The translations under genes and the position numbers were made by a program. The notes under the pieces are model-generated. The model saw only the letters and a list, made by a program, of their open reading frames with translations. It searched no databases and was not told where the DNA came from. A stretch of 64,000 bases of DNA. Source: Psychrobacillus glaciei. Its GTDB lineage: Bacteria; Bacillota; Bacilli; Bacillales_A; Planococcaceae. Where the stretch lies: contig NZ_CP031223.1 in the NCBI RefSeq assembly GCF_008973485.1, forward strand, positions 2,108,001 through 2,172,000, in the 5' to 3' direction. Of this stretch, positions 1 through 7,361 are shown piece by piece (position 1 is the first letter of the stretch; every line of letters begins with the position of its first letter).

Positions 1-1
1 A

Positions 2-64
2 GGACATAAATGGGCTTTAGATCATTTTAAAAATACGCTAGGTGCTAATGTTCTAATAAAATAA
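2..64 (+). CDS. 3' end of an unidentified protein
   Basis: An open frame runs in from the left edge and ends in TAA at 62-64, giving the last 20 residues of a protein (ending NTLGANVLIK). The composition looks coding, but the fragment is too short to assign to a family. It lies on the same strand as the next gene, 80 bases downstream. It could also be a chance frame. Confidence 0.35.
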   Translation, partial: GHKWALDHFKNTLGANVLIK

Positions 65-144
65 TTATATTATGTTTAGCATTTCTCCATAATGGTTATA
101 TAAAGAGTGTTACTAATTAAAACATATTAAAGGAGTTGGATTTA

Positions 145-393
145 ATGGGATTTATTCTATATTTAATTATTGGTGGTATTATCGGATGGTTAGCAGGTTT
201 AATCTTAGGTAGAGACATTCCAGGTGGAATTATTGGAAATATCATTGCTGGTATCATTGGGGCGTGGATAGGGGGATTAATCTTCTCAGATATGGGTCCT
301 ATTGTATGGGGAATGGCAATTATTCCAGCTTTAATAGGTGCAATTATTTTAGTCGCTATTTTAAGTCTAATCTTAAAATCTATGCGTAGATAA
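145..393 (+). CDS. GlsB/YeaQ/YmgE family stress-response membrane protein
   Basis: An 82-residue, very hydrophobic and glycine-rich protein of the transglycosylase-associated (GlsB/YeaQ/YmgE) family. The GlyXXXGly-rich pattern (IIGGIIGWLAG, GGIIGNIIAGIIGAWIGG) and three predicted membrane segments are typical of the family, whose members run about 80-90 residues. They are small membrane proteins linked to envelope or general stress; the molecular role is not established. The ATG at 145 was chosen over the TTG at 136 because AGGAG at 131-135 lies nine bases upstream of it. The gene stands alone and ends just before a strong terminator hairpin. The family assignment is firm; any role in this organism is inferred. 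Confidence 0.85.
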   Translation: MGFILYLIIGGIIGWLAGLILGRDIPGGIIGNIIAGIIGAWIGGLIFSDMGPIVWGMAIIPALIGAIILVAILSLILKSMRR

Positions 394-402
394 TGATTAG
401 GA

Positions 403-431
403 GGCTGGACCATTAGAGTCCAGCCTTTTTT
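403..431 (+). terminator. Rho-independent terminator after the GlsB-like gene
   Basis: A perfect 8-bp stem (GGCTGGAC / GTCCAGCC) with a 7-base loop is followed by six Ts. The loop contains the stop codon of the convergent lytic transglycosylase gene, so the hairpin also separates the two convergent genes. Confidence 0.85.
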
Positions 432-1093
432 ATAGAAGCAGCTTGTATTTCATCTAACTGGCTTTCATATAAATGATAAAAATGAAGAACATCCTCCACA
501 TATTTTTCGCTATGATTATAATGAAAAATTGCTTTTTCTATTTCCCCATTTGCTGCACCACTTGCGGCTAAATAATTTGCTGCACTAAAGATTGCATCTT
601 CCAAATCATAAGGATCAGCTTTTCCGTCTCCGTTTGCATCTATCCCAAAACCGCCATATTTAGCGATTATTTCGGGATTAACTTTATCCTTTTCCGGTAT
701 ATCCCCCTTGCCTAAACCACTACAACTAGGATGAGACCAACCTACAAATGTACAAGGCATAAACTGCATATGCCCTTCTGCTCCAAATGGAGAAAGTAAT
801 GGATCCATCGTTGAAAATTTTGTTTCGATACGATGATGCGCAGCAAGAAGAGTCCAAGGTATACTGTATTTTTCAGCTGCTTTTTTGTATATAGGAATGT
901 ATTCACTTGGAACATCTAATTTCTTTCCATTCGGTCCTTGCTGTATAGATTCCGCCCATTCTTGTACCGCGGGTATTTTCTGAAGCTCTTGCCACCCGAT
1001 GATTGCTAAAATATAAATAGTAATCGTAAGAGGTAGAAGTAAGATAATGGTCCAAGCCTTTACTTTATAAGACATTTTCTCTTTTTGTTTCAT
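413..1093 (-). CDS. membrane-anchored lytic transglycosylase
   Basis: A 226-residue protein with one N-terminal membrane segment (about residues 13-34) followed by an extracellular lysozyme-like fold. The goose-lysozyme/SLT signature is visible: the catalytic glutamate is in RIETKF (Glu90), followed by GAEGHMQFMP (104-113), matching the family's G-A-x-G-x-M-Q-F-M-P motif. Such enzymes cleave the MurNAc-GlcNAc bond of peptidoglycan, forming a 1,6-anhydro end. An aspartate-rich stretch (DANGDGKADPYD) after the motif is typical of the MltB-like branch and may bind calcium. The gene is monocistronic and convergent with the preceding gene. The biological role (cell-wall turnover, or DNA or protein passage) cannot be told from the context. 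Confidence 0.85.
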   Translation of the reverse strand: MKQKEKMSYKVKAWTIILLLPLTITIYILAIIGWQELQKIPAVQEWAESIQQGPNGKKLDVPSEYIPIYKKAAEKYSIPWTLLAAHHRIETKFSTMDPLLSPFGAEGHMQFMPCTFVGWSHPSCSGLGKGDIPEKDKVNPEIIAKYGGFGIDANGDGKADPYDLEDAIFSAANYLAASGAANGEIEKAIFHYNHSEKYVEDVLHFYHLYESQLDEIQAASIKKAGL

Positions 1094-1546
1094 CTTTCCT
1101 TCACCTATTCCATAAAGTACTTTTTATATTCTACAAGCATTGGCATTTTTACTATTAATTAAACGATTGGATAAAATAGGTTCTATATAAACAAAATTTT
1201 AGGAAACATGTTATTTATCTTCTAGGAAAACAATAGCATAAAATCAAAATAAACAGTAGCCTGAAAATAAAAGGATTGGACAGTTAGTTATGAAATAATA
1301 AGAAAAGTGCAAGCATTATCTAAGTGCATCTTGTCTTTACTATCTCCAGATTGCTATGGACTAAACATTTGCCACGCTATTAACGAGGGACTTTACGGAA
1401 GATTTAGAAGTAACTGCATCACTCTAAATCCTCTATTTTCCTTAATCTTGTTGCGGATGTTTGTCCGTCGCCCTCTTGAAATACGTAGTGACATGGTACA
1501 TTTGGTTTGGTTAATGAGAGACTAGATCCATACTAATTTTTTAAAA

Positions 1547-1574
1547 AGCGGACGAAGATGCAATTTCGTCCGCT
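1547..1574 (-). terminator. minus-strand terminator without an intact gene
   Basis: A 10-bp perfect stem (AGCGGACGAA / TTCGTCCGCT) with an 8-base loop. Read on the minus strand it is followed by TTTTTT, so it is a good Rho-independent terminator. The only coding signal upstream on that strand is the decayed remnant at 1602-1707. Confidence 0.7.
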
Positions 1575-1601
1575 CAGCGCTCCATTATCAATAAATGCTA
1601 A

Positions 1602-1707
1602 CTATTTTACAGGTTCCACTTGCCCTATAGATAAACGATGGAAAGTAATAGTTCATTATTTTTACGAAGCATATTTTCTTTCTTAATCGCACGGTTGATT
1701 GGAGTGG
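1602..1707 (-). pseudogene. C-terminal remnant of a decayed gene
   Basis: Read on the minus strand, two overlapping frames each look coding. One reads TPINRAIKKENMLRKNNELL and then stops; the other ends LSIGQVEPVK with TAG at 1602-1604, followed within 30 bases by a terminator. This pattern fits the 3' end of a frameshifted gene. The family was not recognised. Confidence 0.4.
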
Positions 1708-1842
1708 AAATCAACTTGTTCCTGGCATGGAAATATATTCTTTAAGAAAAGTGTAATCACCTTAAATGCACCTTGTTTTTATGATCCTAAATAACCTAGA
1801 TAGATCATGCAGAAAAAAATATGCGTTTTCCTCAGTAAAAAA

Positions 1843-1865
1843 CAACCTATCACTGGGATAGGTTG
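1843..1865 (-). terminator. terminator of the Sco1-family gene
   Basis: The stem CAACCTAT / ATAGGTTG with a 7-base loop is followed, on the minus strand, by TTTTTTAC. It starts five bases after the stop codon of the Sco1 gene. Confidence 0.85.
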
Positions 1866-1870
1866 CTCCG

Positions 1871-2461
1871 TTATTTACCGTCTTCAACTAAATTTTCCAC
1901 ATCCATCACAATTTCTTCTTTTGGTACATCCGACACTCCACTATAGTTTTTTACAACTACCCCGTTTTGGTCTACTAAATAAAAGGAGGTACCGTGAATA
2001 ACTTGATTGGATTTCGGATCATCTTTTACTAGCGTTTTAAATGATTTCTCTGCGAAATTCGCAATTTCATCTTGTTTATAACCAGTTAAAAGCTGCCACT
2101 TGCTTTCATCAGCTACATCATAGTTTCCTAAGTACTCTTGAAGCTTCTGAGGTGTATCTACTTCAGGATCTACACTAAAGGCAACAATTTTGTAATCTTT
2201 TACCCCTTTATCTACAAGCATTTGTTGAATTTCGCTCATATTAAAGGTCATTGGAGGACAAACGGAAGTACAGTTTGTAAAGACAAATGTAGCTAGCCAA
2301 ACAGTTCCTTTCAGACCTTCTAACGAAACCTTTTTATTATGTTGGTTTACATAATTGAAATCTTGCACTTCCCAATTTGTTTGTGCTTCAAAATTTCCAC
2401 TACTTCCACAACCTGCAAGGACAAGTAATGATATAGAAATAATAGCTATTAATTTCTTCAT
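1871..2461 (-). CDS. ypmQ: Sco1/SenC family copper chaperone lipoprotein
   Basis: A 196-residue lipoprotein with a signal peptide ending in the lipobox LAGC (lipidated Cys18), then a thioredoxin-like Sco1/SenC domain. The copper-binding pair lies in TNCTSVCPP (Cys64, Cys68) with the third ligand, His156, in VIHGTSF. The family delivers copper to the CuA centre of cytochrome c oxidase on the outer face of the membrane; the Bacillus subtilis orthologue is YpmQ (also called ScoP). It is monocistronic with its own terminator, about 2 kb from the cytochrome c biogenesis genes ccdABC, which fits a role in respiratory-chain assembly. Confidence 0.9.
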   Translation of the reverse strand: MKKLIAIISISLLVLAGCGSSGNFEAQTNWEVQDFNYVNQHNKKVSLEGLKGTVWLATFVFTNCTSVCPPMTFNMSEIQQMLVDKGVKDYKIVAFSVDPEVDTPQKLQEYLGNYDVADESKWQLLTGYKQDEIANFAEKSFKTLVKDDPKSNQVIHGTSFYLVDQNGVVVKNYSGVSDVPKEEIVMDVENLVEDGK

Positions 2462-2566
2462 CTATGAGACCTCTCTTTTTTTGTTCATAATCTTATCTTA
2501 TCGAAAGAATTTTGTTCCTTCAACTACCTTGTCTCATCTATTTCAACAGTTTTGTGAATAGAGAAC

Positions 2567-2689
2567 CTATTTTAAAGATAACAGTGCATGTTTGATTTCT
2601 TCTAGTTTGCTTTCTACCCTGTGCATTAGGTAAAATGACACAAATATAGGGAAGCCTACATCTTGAATCAATGAAAGCCACTGTTCCAT
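2567..2689 (-). CDS. YvrJ family small protein
   Basis: A 40-residue gene beginning MEQWLSLIQDVGFPIFVSFY and ending in TAG at 2567-2569. The start has a good ribosome site (AGGAAGTG, seven bases upstream). The sequence fits the YvrJ family, whose members are about 40-50 residues with one membrane helix and a short charged amphipathic tail; the tail here carries RVESKLEEIKHALL. YvrJ genes commonly sit next to DUF2922 and DUF1659 genes, exactly as here. Function is unknown; the tail has been likened to holins of the BhlA type, which is inference only. A terminator separates it from the DUF2922 gene. Confidence 0.8.
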   Translation of the reverse strand: MEQWLSLIQDVGFPIFVSFYLMHRVESKLEEIKHALLSLK

Positions 2690-2705
2690 ATTATTCACTT
2701 CCTTT

Positions 2706-2736
2706 TAAAAATAGACCCTCCAATGCTGGAGAGTCT
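2706..2736 (-). terminator. terminator between the DUF2922 and YvrJ genes
   Basis: The 10-bp stem AGACCCTCCA / TGGAGAGTCT with one mismatch and a 4-base loop is followed, on the minus strand, by ATTTTTAAAA. It lies just after the stop codon of the DUF2922 gene and before the YvrJ gene. Confidence 0.7.
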
Positions 2737-2743
2737 AAAATTA

Positions 2744-2956
2744 TTAGATAATTTGTGTGACGTTGCGTTCTACTACTCTTGCACTTTTTACAATCGACAG
2801 TGGTATACCTTCTACATGGAAGACATTACTAGCAATAATCGCTTCCATCCCAACTTCTATTTCTGTATTCGTTAGTGAATCTTTCGGATCATCTACAGTT
2901 ACCATTAATCTTTTCCCAGTTGTTGTTTCAAATTGCAGTTGTAATGATTTTGCCAT
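2744..2956 (-). CDS. DUF2922 family protein
   Basis: A 70-residue protein that fits DUF2922: LQLQFETTTGKRLMVTVDDPKD at the N-terminus, then a conserved middle (EVEVGMEAIIASNVF-like) and a short C-terminal strand. Members are small soluble proteins of unknown function, almost always beside DUF1659 and YvrJ genes in Bacillaceae. Start ATG at 2956 with GGGGGAAATGAG upstream. It is downstream of the DUF1659 gene with a 26-base gap and probably co-transcribed with it. Confidence 0.8.
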   Translation of the reverse strand: MAKSLQLQFETTTGKRLMVTVDDPKDSLTNTEIEVGMEAIIASNVFHVEGIPLSIVKSARVVERNVTQII

Positions 2957-2982
2957 CTCATTTCCCCCTTACTAATTTTAAA

Positions 2983-3198
2983 TTAGATTAAATTCAATGT
3001 TTCTACTTTTTCAGCTCCAATATAGGGACTGTTTGAAAAGTTTGCAAGTGTTGTGGCAACCGTATCTAATCCTTCCGCTGATGCGCTTGCTTGAATGTTA
3101 CGATAAGATTTAGATTTCGTTTTCATTTTCCCTTCTTCTGTCAATCCTCCTTCAAATACTAACTTTAAGACTGCTTGCTTATATTCTAGATTTGCCAT
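2983..3198 (-). CDS. DUF1659 family protein
   Basis: A 71-residue protein (MANLEYKQAVLKLVFEGG...) that fits DUF1659, a small family of about 70-75 residues found only with DUF2922 and YvrJ partners in Bacillaceae. The ATG at 3198 was chosen over an in-frame GTG at 3207 because the GTG lies inside the ribosome site AAAGGAGGTGA, and the ATG has normal spacing. It is the first gene of the DUF1659-DUF2922 pair. Function unknown. Confidence 0.85.
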   Translation of the reverse strand: MANLEYKQAVLKLVFEGGLTEEGKMKTKSKSYRNIQASASAEGLDTVATTLANFSNSPYIGAEKVETLNLI

Positions 3199-3312
3199 GT
3201 AAATCACCTCCTTTCAACTAGTAAATAGAAACTTTTTGAAAGAAAGAATACAAAGAGAGTGAAATTTCTATCGGAACATCTTATACTTAAGATAGAAAAA
3301 TGAGGTGATAGT

Positions 3313-3771
3313 TTGGCTTTAACTGGTTGGTTTTTATGGTTTATTCTATTTTGGGTTGTTCTTTTAGTAGGTTTAATGGCCATCGGTGGATTCTTCATGT
3401 TCCGTAAGTTCCTAAAAGCACTTCCAAAAAACGATGGAAAATCAGATTTAGATTGGGAAGCATATTATGTAGATAACACCATTCATCTTTGGAATGATGA
3501 TCAAAAAGCGCTTTTAAATGAATTAGTGAGTCCTGTGCCAGATCTTTTTAGACCAGTTGCAAAGCAAAAAATCGCTGGTAAAATTGGTCAGTTGGCACTC
3601 GAAGAAAAAGCGACTTCGATTACTCGCGAGTTACTAATTAGGGGCTATATAATTGCAACTCCAAAGCGAGATCATAAATTTCTGCGAAAAAAGTTAGCGG
3701 AAATGGAAATAGACGTTAGCCCGTTTAACAAGTTCTTTCAGGAATCTGAAACTAGAAAAAAGGCACAATAA
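3313..3771 (+). CDS. yneK: DUF2621 family protein (YneK-like)
   Basis: A 152-residue protein with one N-terminal membrane helix (about residues 5-30, WFLWFILFWVVLLVGLMAIG) and a charged cytoplasmic domain (SDLDWEAYYVDNTIHLWNDD...). It matches DUF2621, of which B. subtilis YneK is the type. In B. subtilis yneK lies in the same cluster as ccdA-ccdB-ccdC; here it is convergent with ccdC, the two separated by a bidirectional terminator. The start is TTG at 3313 with AGGTGA five to six bases upstream. Function unknown; the conserved neighbourhood suggests a link to membrane redox or cytochrome c maturation, which is inference. Confidence 0.8.
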   Translation: MALTGWFLWFILFWVVLLVGLMAIGGFFMFRKFLKALPKNDGKSDLDWEAYYVDNTIHLWNDDQKALLNELVSPVPDLFRPVAKQKIAGKIGQLALEEKATSITRELLIRGYIIATPKRDHKFLRKKLAEMEIDVSPFNKFFQESETRKKAQ

Positions 3772-3772
3772 T

Positions 3773-3810
3773 AAAAGCGAGTACTCCACTTTTAGGAGGT
3801 ACTCGCTTTT
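3773..3810. terminator. bidirectional terminator between yneK and ccdC
   Basis: The inverted repeat AAAAGCGAGTAC / GTACTCGCTTTT forms a long stem, with A and T tracts at both ends, so it can stop transcription of both convergent genes. Confidence 0.85.
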
Positions 3811-3816
3811 GATTTT

Positions 3817-4308
3817 CTATTCAATTACTCCTGCTTTTTGGAGTTTCATATACTGCAAAAACATGGCAATACGCCAAGGTACAATCATTCCAAAAGCTAG
3901 TATCCAAAACATTCCACTAAGTTGTCCAACATCAATGGTTGAGCTTAATATTAACTTTCCGACTATACGAACTACTAGCAATCCAATAATGATGAAAATA
4001 AAAGCTTTAGATTGCTTTAAATAGATTTCTCCATCTCTCCGCTCAAACTTCGAGGTCCAAATAAGTACAGTAGAGAATAGCATCCCTACTGCGATTGCTT
4101 CTAGTACTTCCATCCCTGTTACCCGAAAGTATGGTAATACAAACATGAGTGCACCTGTGGACATAAATAACGGTGGTAATAATATCTTTTTGACACTTGC
4201 AGGTTTTTTGGAAGACTTTGCTCGAATCGTCGTTACGAGAATCCCCATTCCGATAGCAAAAATGGAGGAAAGAATAATCATAATATTAGGTTGGATTTTA
4301 TCAAACAT
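3817..4308 (-). CDS. ccdC: CcdC family membrane protein
   Basis: A 163-residue integral membrane protein with about five hydrophobic segments. It matches CcdC/YneJ, encoded in the B. subtilis ccd cluster next to CcdA and the CheY-like CcdB. CcdC is not essential for cytochrome c synthesis in B. subtilis, and its role is unclear. It is the last gene of the minus-strand ccdA-ccdB-ccdC set, 77 bases after ccdB, and stops right before the bidirectional terminator shared with yneK. The ribosome site is GGGGAA. Confidence 0.85.
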   Translation of the reverse strand: MFDKIQPNIMIILSSIFAIGMGILVTTIRAKSSKKPASVKKILLPPLFMSTGALMFVLPYFRVTGMEVLEAIAVGMLFSTVLIWTSKFERRDGEIYLKQSKAFIFIIIGLLVVRIVGKLILSSTIDVGQLSGMFWILAFGMIVPWRIAMFLQYMKLQKAGVIE

Positions 4309-4385
4309 AAGAATTCCCCATATCTTGTAAGTCTTTTACTGTGTTAGGAACATCTTTTATACAGTATTCTAGACATTTTTTTGAA

Positions 4386-4757
4386 TCAATTTTCGGCCCA
4401 ATTTGTTACATTTTGTAATATCTGTACAATTTGATCTGGATTAAAAGGTTTAGTGATAAAATCTTTTGCCCCACTTTCAATTGCTTCTACAATCAGTTTT
4501 TGTTGACCTAATGCAGTAACCATCACAACTTTTGCTTCTGGAAACTCCGTCATAATCTTTTTCACTGCTTCAATACCAGTCATTACTGGCATTGTAATAT
4601 CCATTGTCACTACATCTGGCAATAATTCGCGATACTTTTCTACAGCTTCTTTACCATTGGCTGCTTCACCAATTATTTCAAATTGATGGTTCTCTAGCAT
4701 TCTTTTTATAGTCGCGCGCATGAAGACTGCATCGTCTACTACTAATACTGTTGGCAT
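4386..4757 (-). CDS. ccdB: CheY-like single-domain response regulator
   Basis: A 123-residue stand-alone receiver domain. The acidic pocket (Asp8, Asp9), the phospho-acceptor Asp53 in VTMDITMP, the switch Thr81 and the conserved Lys103 in ITKPF are all present, so it should be phosphorylatable. There is no output domain. It matches YneI/CcdB of B. subtilis, which lies between ccdA and ccdC. The ATG at 4757 was preferred to one at 4763, because GGAGG is only one base from the latter and seven from the former. Twelve to eighteen bases separate it from ccdA, so the two are surely co-transcribed. Its cognate kinase is not in the window. Confidence 0.85.
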   Translation of the reverse strand: MPTVLVVDDAVFMRATIKRMLENHQFEIIGEAANGKEAVEKYRELLPDVVTMDITMPVMTGIEAVKKIMTEFPEAKVVMVTALGQQKLIVEAIESGAKDFITKPFNPDQIVQILQNVTNWAEN

Positions 4758-4775
4758 TATCATGCCTCCTTCTCT

Positions 4776-5486
4776 TTAAAATCCTTGAAACTCTCCGAAA
4801 ATTGGACTTAGAATTTGAATAATATAAGTTAAACCATCAAAAAATAATAGGATTCCAAGAGCAATCATAATATAACCGCCAACTTTCACGATTAAATTAC
4901 TATTTTTACGAATCCAGTTAAGGCGCGTGACAAAGAATGACAATACAAAAAATGGAATAGCAAATCCAAATACATAGGCTAGCATATACAACATCCCAGC
5001 ATCAGGATTCGATCCAGCCATAACTATTACTGCAGCTAAAATCGGTCCAGTACATGGCGTCCAACCAGCAGCAAATGCCATTCCGATTAAAATAGTTCCG
5101 AAATAACCAGCAGGACGATTTTTAAACTGAAGACGCTTCTCTTTCATTAAGAACTCTGGATTAAAGACCCCTACGATGATTAAACCAAAAATGACAATAA
5201 AAATTGCTCCAACTTGGCGAAGTAGATCATCATATTGAATGAAAAAAGTACCTACAAATGATGTTGCAAATCCGATTGCAACAAAGATAATAGAAAATCC
5301 TAATAAGAAGAATAATGTATGTAACATTCCTCTTTTTTGCATTTGTTTCTTATCGGTTTTAATTTCTTCTAATGACATTCCTGTAATATAGGATAAGAAT
5401 GCGGGATACAGTGGCAACGTACAAGGTGAAATAAAACTTAAAAAACCTGCACCAAATGCCAGTAAAAAGTTTATATCGGTATTCAC
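4776..5486 (-). CDS. ccdA: cytochrome c biogenesis protein CcdA
   Basis: A 236-residue thiol-disulfide transporter with six membrane helices, homologous to the DsbD membrane core. The two redox-active cysteines lie in the hallmark motifs [10 protein letters not shown] (Cys22) and GWTPCTGP (Cys145). CcdA passes electrons from cytoplasmic thioredoxin to extracytoplasmic thioredoxin-like proteins, needed for apocytochrome c reduction and, in Bacillus, for sporulation. Translation starts at GTG with AAAGGAAG eight bases upstream. It is the first gene of ccdA-ccdB-ccdC. Identification is confident. Confidence 0.92.
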   Translation of the reverse strand: MNTDINFLLAFGAGFLSFISPCTLPLYPAFLSYITGMSLEEIKTDKKQMQKRGMLHTLFFLLGFSIIFVAIGFATSFVGTFFIQYDDLLRQVGAIFIVIFGLIIVGVFNPEFLMKEKRLQFKNRPAGYFGTILIGMAFAAGWTPCTGPILAAVIVMAGSNPDAGMLYMLAYVFGFAIPFFVLSFFVTRLNWIRKNSNLIVKVGGYIMIALGILLFFDGLTYIIQILSPIFGEFQGF

Positions 5487-5576
5487 GGCAGTCTTCCTTT
5501 CCGATTTACTGTCCCTATCGTACCAAATTTTTCACACTTTTACTCTAGTAAAGCTTGTGACAGCTTTTTGACTTTT

Positions 5577-7361
5577 TTAAGCGATATCCTCTATAACACC
5601 GTTTTGAAGTAAGTACATTTTATGATATAAACCTTTCTCGTTCAACAGTTGTTGGTGAGTACCTCGTTCTACTATTTCTCCGTGATGAAGTACTAATATT
5701 AACTCAGCATCTTGTATCGTACTTAATCGATGGGCAATTGCAATCGTTGTCCGTCCTTTCCGCATTTTCTCTAGACTACTTTGTATAGCAACTTCTGTCT
5801 CTGTATCAATATTCGCTGTCGCTTCATCTAATACAAGTATTTTCGGATTCGTTGCAATCGTTCGCGCAAATGCTACCAATTGTCTTTGTCCACTTGAGAA
5901 GGTAGAGCCTCTCTCGGTTACTTTTTGCTTGTAAGCAAACGGAAGTTTTTCTATAAAATGATTCGCCTGCACGAATTCCGCTGCGGCTTTCACTTCTTCA
6001 TCGGTCATTTTTTTGGCATGCAATCGTATGTTGCTTGCAATATCCCCATAGAATAGAAATGGATCTTGCAGTACTAGACCCACTTTCTCGCGAATTTCCT
6101 CCGTTTTAAAATCTTTGACAGAATGACCGTCAATTTTAATATCCCCTTGTTCAAATTCATAGAAACGCATGAGTAAGTTAATAATAGAACTTTTTCCGCT
6201 TCCAGTGTGTCCCACTAAAGCAACAGTTTGACCTGGTTCCGCTGTGAATGAAATATTTTTCAGTACATCTGTTTTTCCATCATACGAAAACGTCACATTT
6301 TTAAATTCTATTTTCCCTTGTTCAATGTTAGCTTCTTCCACATTTTTTTGTACTGGAGCTAAATCTTCTTCATCCAATAGCTTGAATACTCGAGAGGCAG
6401 CAACAATTGCCTGTTGAAAGATAGATAGCCGTTGCATCACTTGATTGATTGGCTCAAAGAAACGGTCTATATAAGTGACAAATGCGTATATAACTCCAAC
6501 TTCCACGACGTTATTCATGGAAGTAATCCCAAAATAACTGAGTACCATGATAATGGCCAAAGCGTACACTAAATCGATTGCAGGACGTAGGAGAATACTA
6601 TCTAGCTTGATATTCCGTTTTCCTGCATTCCAATGCGAGTCGTTTATATCATTAAATTCATCTTGTAATCTGTCTTCTTGCCTAAAGGCTTGAATCATTG
6701 TCATCCCTTGCAACGACTCTGCAAGCTTTGCGTTAAGTTGACTAAGTCGTTCACGTAAATCTTGGTAAACAACGGAACTATACTTTCTATATGTTTTTAT
6801 AACAACAAACATTATTGGTAATAATATTGTTGCGAACAATGCTAATTTAACATTCAATATGAACATAGCAATGTACACACCTATTATTAAAAATCCACTT
6901 TGTACAAACCCTACTAATACACTAACGAACATATCTTTTATCGCTTCTGTATCGTTCGTCACGCGTGACACAATACTTCCTGCAGGTGTTTTGTCAAAAT
7001 ATCGCATCCCTAGTTTATGCACTTTAGTAAATACATCAATGCGCATTTGTTGAATAATTTTCAGTGCGATCTCCTGAAATTTCAATAATTGAAAATAACT
7101 AACGACAACATTTCCTACTTGAATAAACACATAACCAAGTGCTAATCCGACTAGTGGTCCAGTAGGGAAATTTCTTGGAGTTAAATAGTCATCCATAAAT
7201 GTTTTGATTAAATATGGTCCGAGTATATCTCCGGTTACTGTTAATATTAGTAAAAATAATGCAATACTAATTACTTTTGTATGTGGTTTTAAAAATGTTA
7301 ATAATCTTTTTAGTATGTTCCACTGATCTTTTCCTGTAAGCTGTGGCTGCTTTTCATTCAT
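5577..7361 (-). CDS. ABC exporter half-transporter, BmrD/YheH-like (catalytic NBD)
   Basis: A 594-residue type I exporter half: a six-helix transmembrane domain (about residues 30-320) fused to a nucleotide-binding domain. Visible motifs are Walker A VGHTGSGKSS, an ABC signature of the form STFSSGQRQ (SSGQ rather than SGGQ), and Walker B LVLDEATANID with the catalytic glutamate. It overlaps the preceding half-transporter gene by one base (TAATG). The pair resembles B. subtilis BmrC/BmrD (YheI/YheH), a multidrug exporter with one good and one degenerate ATP site, and the sequences show the same asymmetry. It is shorter than BmrD (about 670 residues). The exported substrate is unknown. Confidence 0.88.
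   Translation of the reverse strand: MNEKQPQLTGKDQWNILKRLLTFLKPHTKVISIALFLLILTVTGDILGPYLIKTFMDDYLTPRNFPTGPLVGLALGYVFIQVGNVVVSYFQLLKFQEIALKIIQQMRIDVFTKVHKLGMRYFDKTPAGSIVSRVTNDTEAIKDMFVSVLVGFVQSGFLIIGVYIAMFILNVKLALFATILLPIMFVVIKTYRKYSSVVYQDLRERLSQLNAKLAESLQGMTMIQAFRQEDRLQDEFNDINDSHWNAGKRNIKLDSILLRPAIDLVYALAIIMVLSYFGITSMNNVVEVGVIYAFVTYIDRFFEPINQVMQRLSIFQQAIVAASRVFKLLDEEDLAPVQKNVEEANIEQGKIEFKNVTFSYDGKTDVLKNISFTAEPGQTVALVGHTGSGKSSIINLLMRFYEFEQGDIKIDGHSVKDFKTEEIREKVGLVLQDPFLFYGDIASNIRLHAKKMTDEEVKAAAEFVQANHFIEKLPFAYKQKVTERGSTFSSGQRQLVAFARTIATNPKILVLDEATANIDTETEVAIQSSLEKMRKGRTTIAIAHRLSTIQDAELILVLHHGEIVERGTHQQLLNEKGLYHKMYLLQNGVIEDIA

Larger units (their letters stand above)
1094..1870. other. intergenic region with decayed sequence
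   Basis: No intact gene is seen here. Two diverged copies of a segment of about 40 bases occur near 1298-1340 and 1742-1785 (both read AGAAAAGTG then a TGCAYCTTGT block), which suggests an old local duplication. A minus-strand coding remnant and a terminator for it lie at 1547-1707 and are listed separately. Short open frames on the plus strand (1307-1525, 1807-2001) have no ribosome site or recognisable product. Confidence 0.5.

Noticed and set aside
1307-1525. 72-codon plus-strand frame in the decayed gap
   Set aside because: No ribosome site or recognisable protein; lies in a region with an old duplication and a minus-strand remnant.
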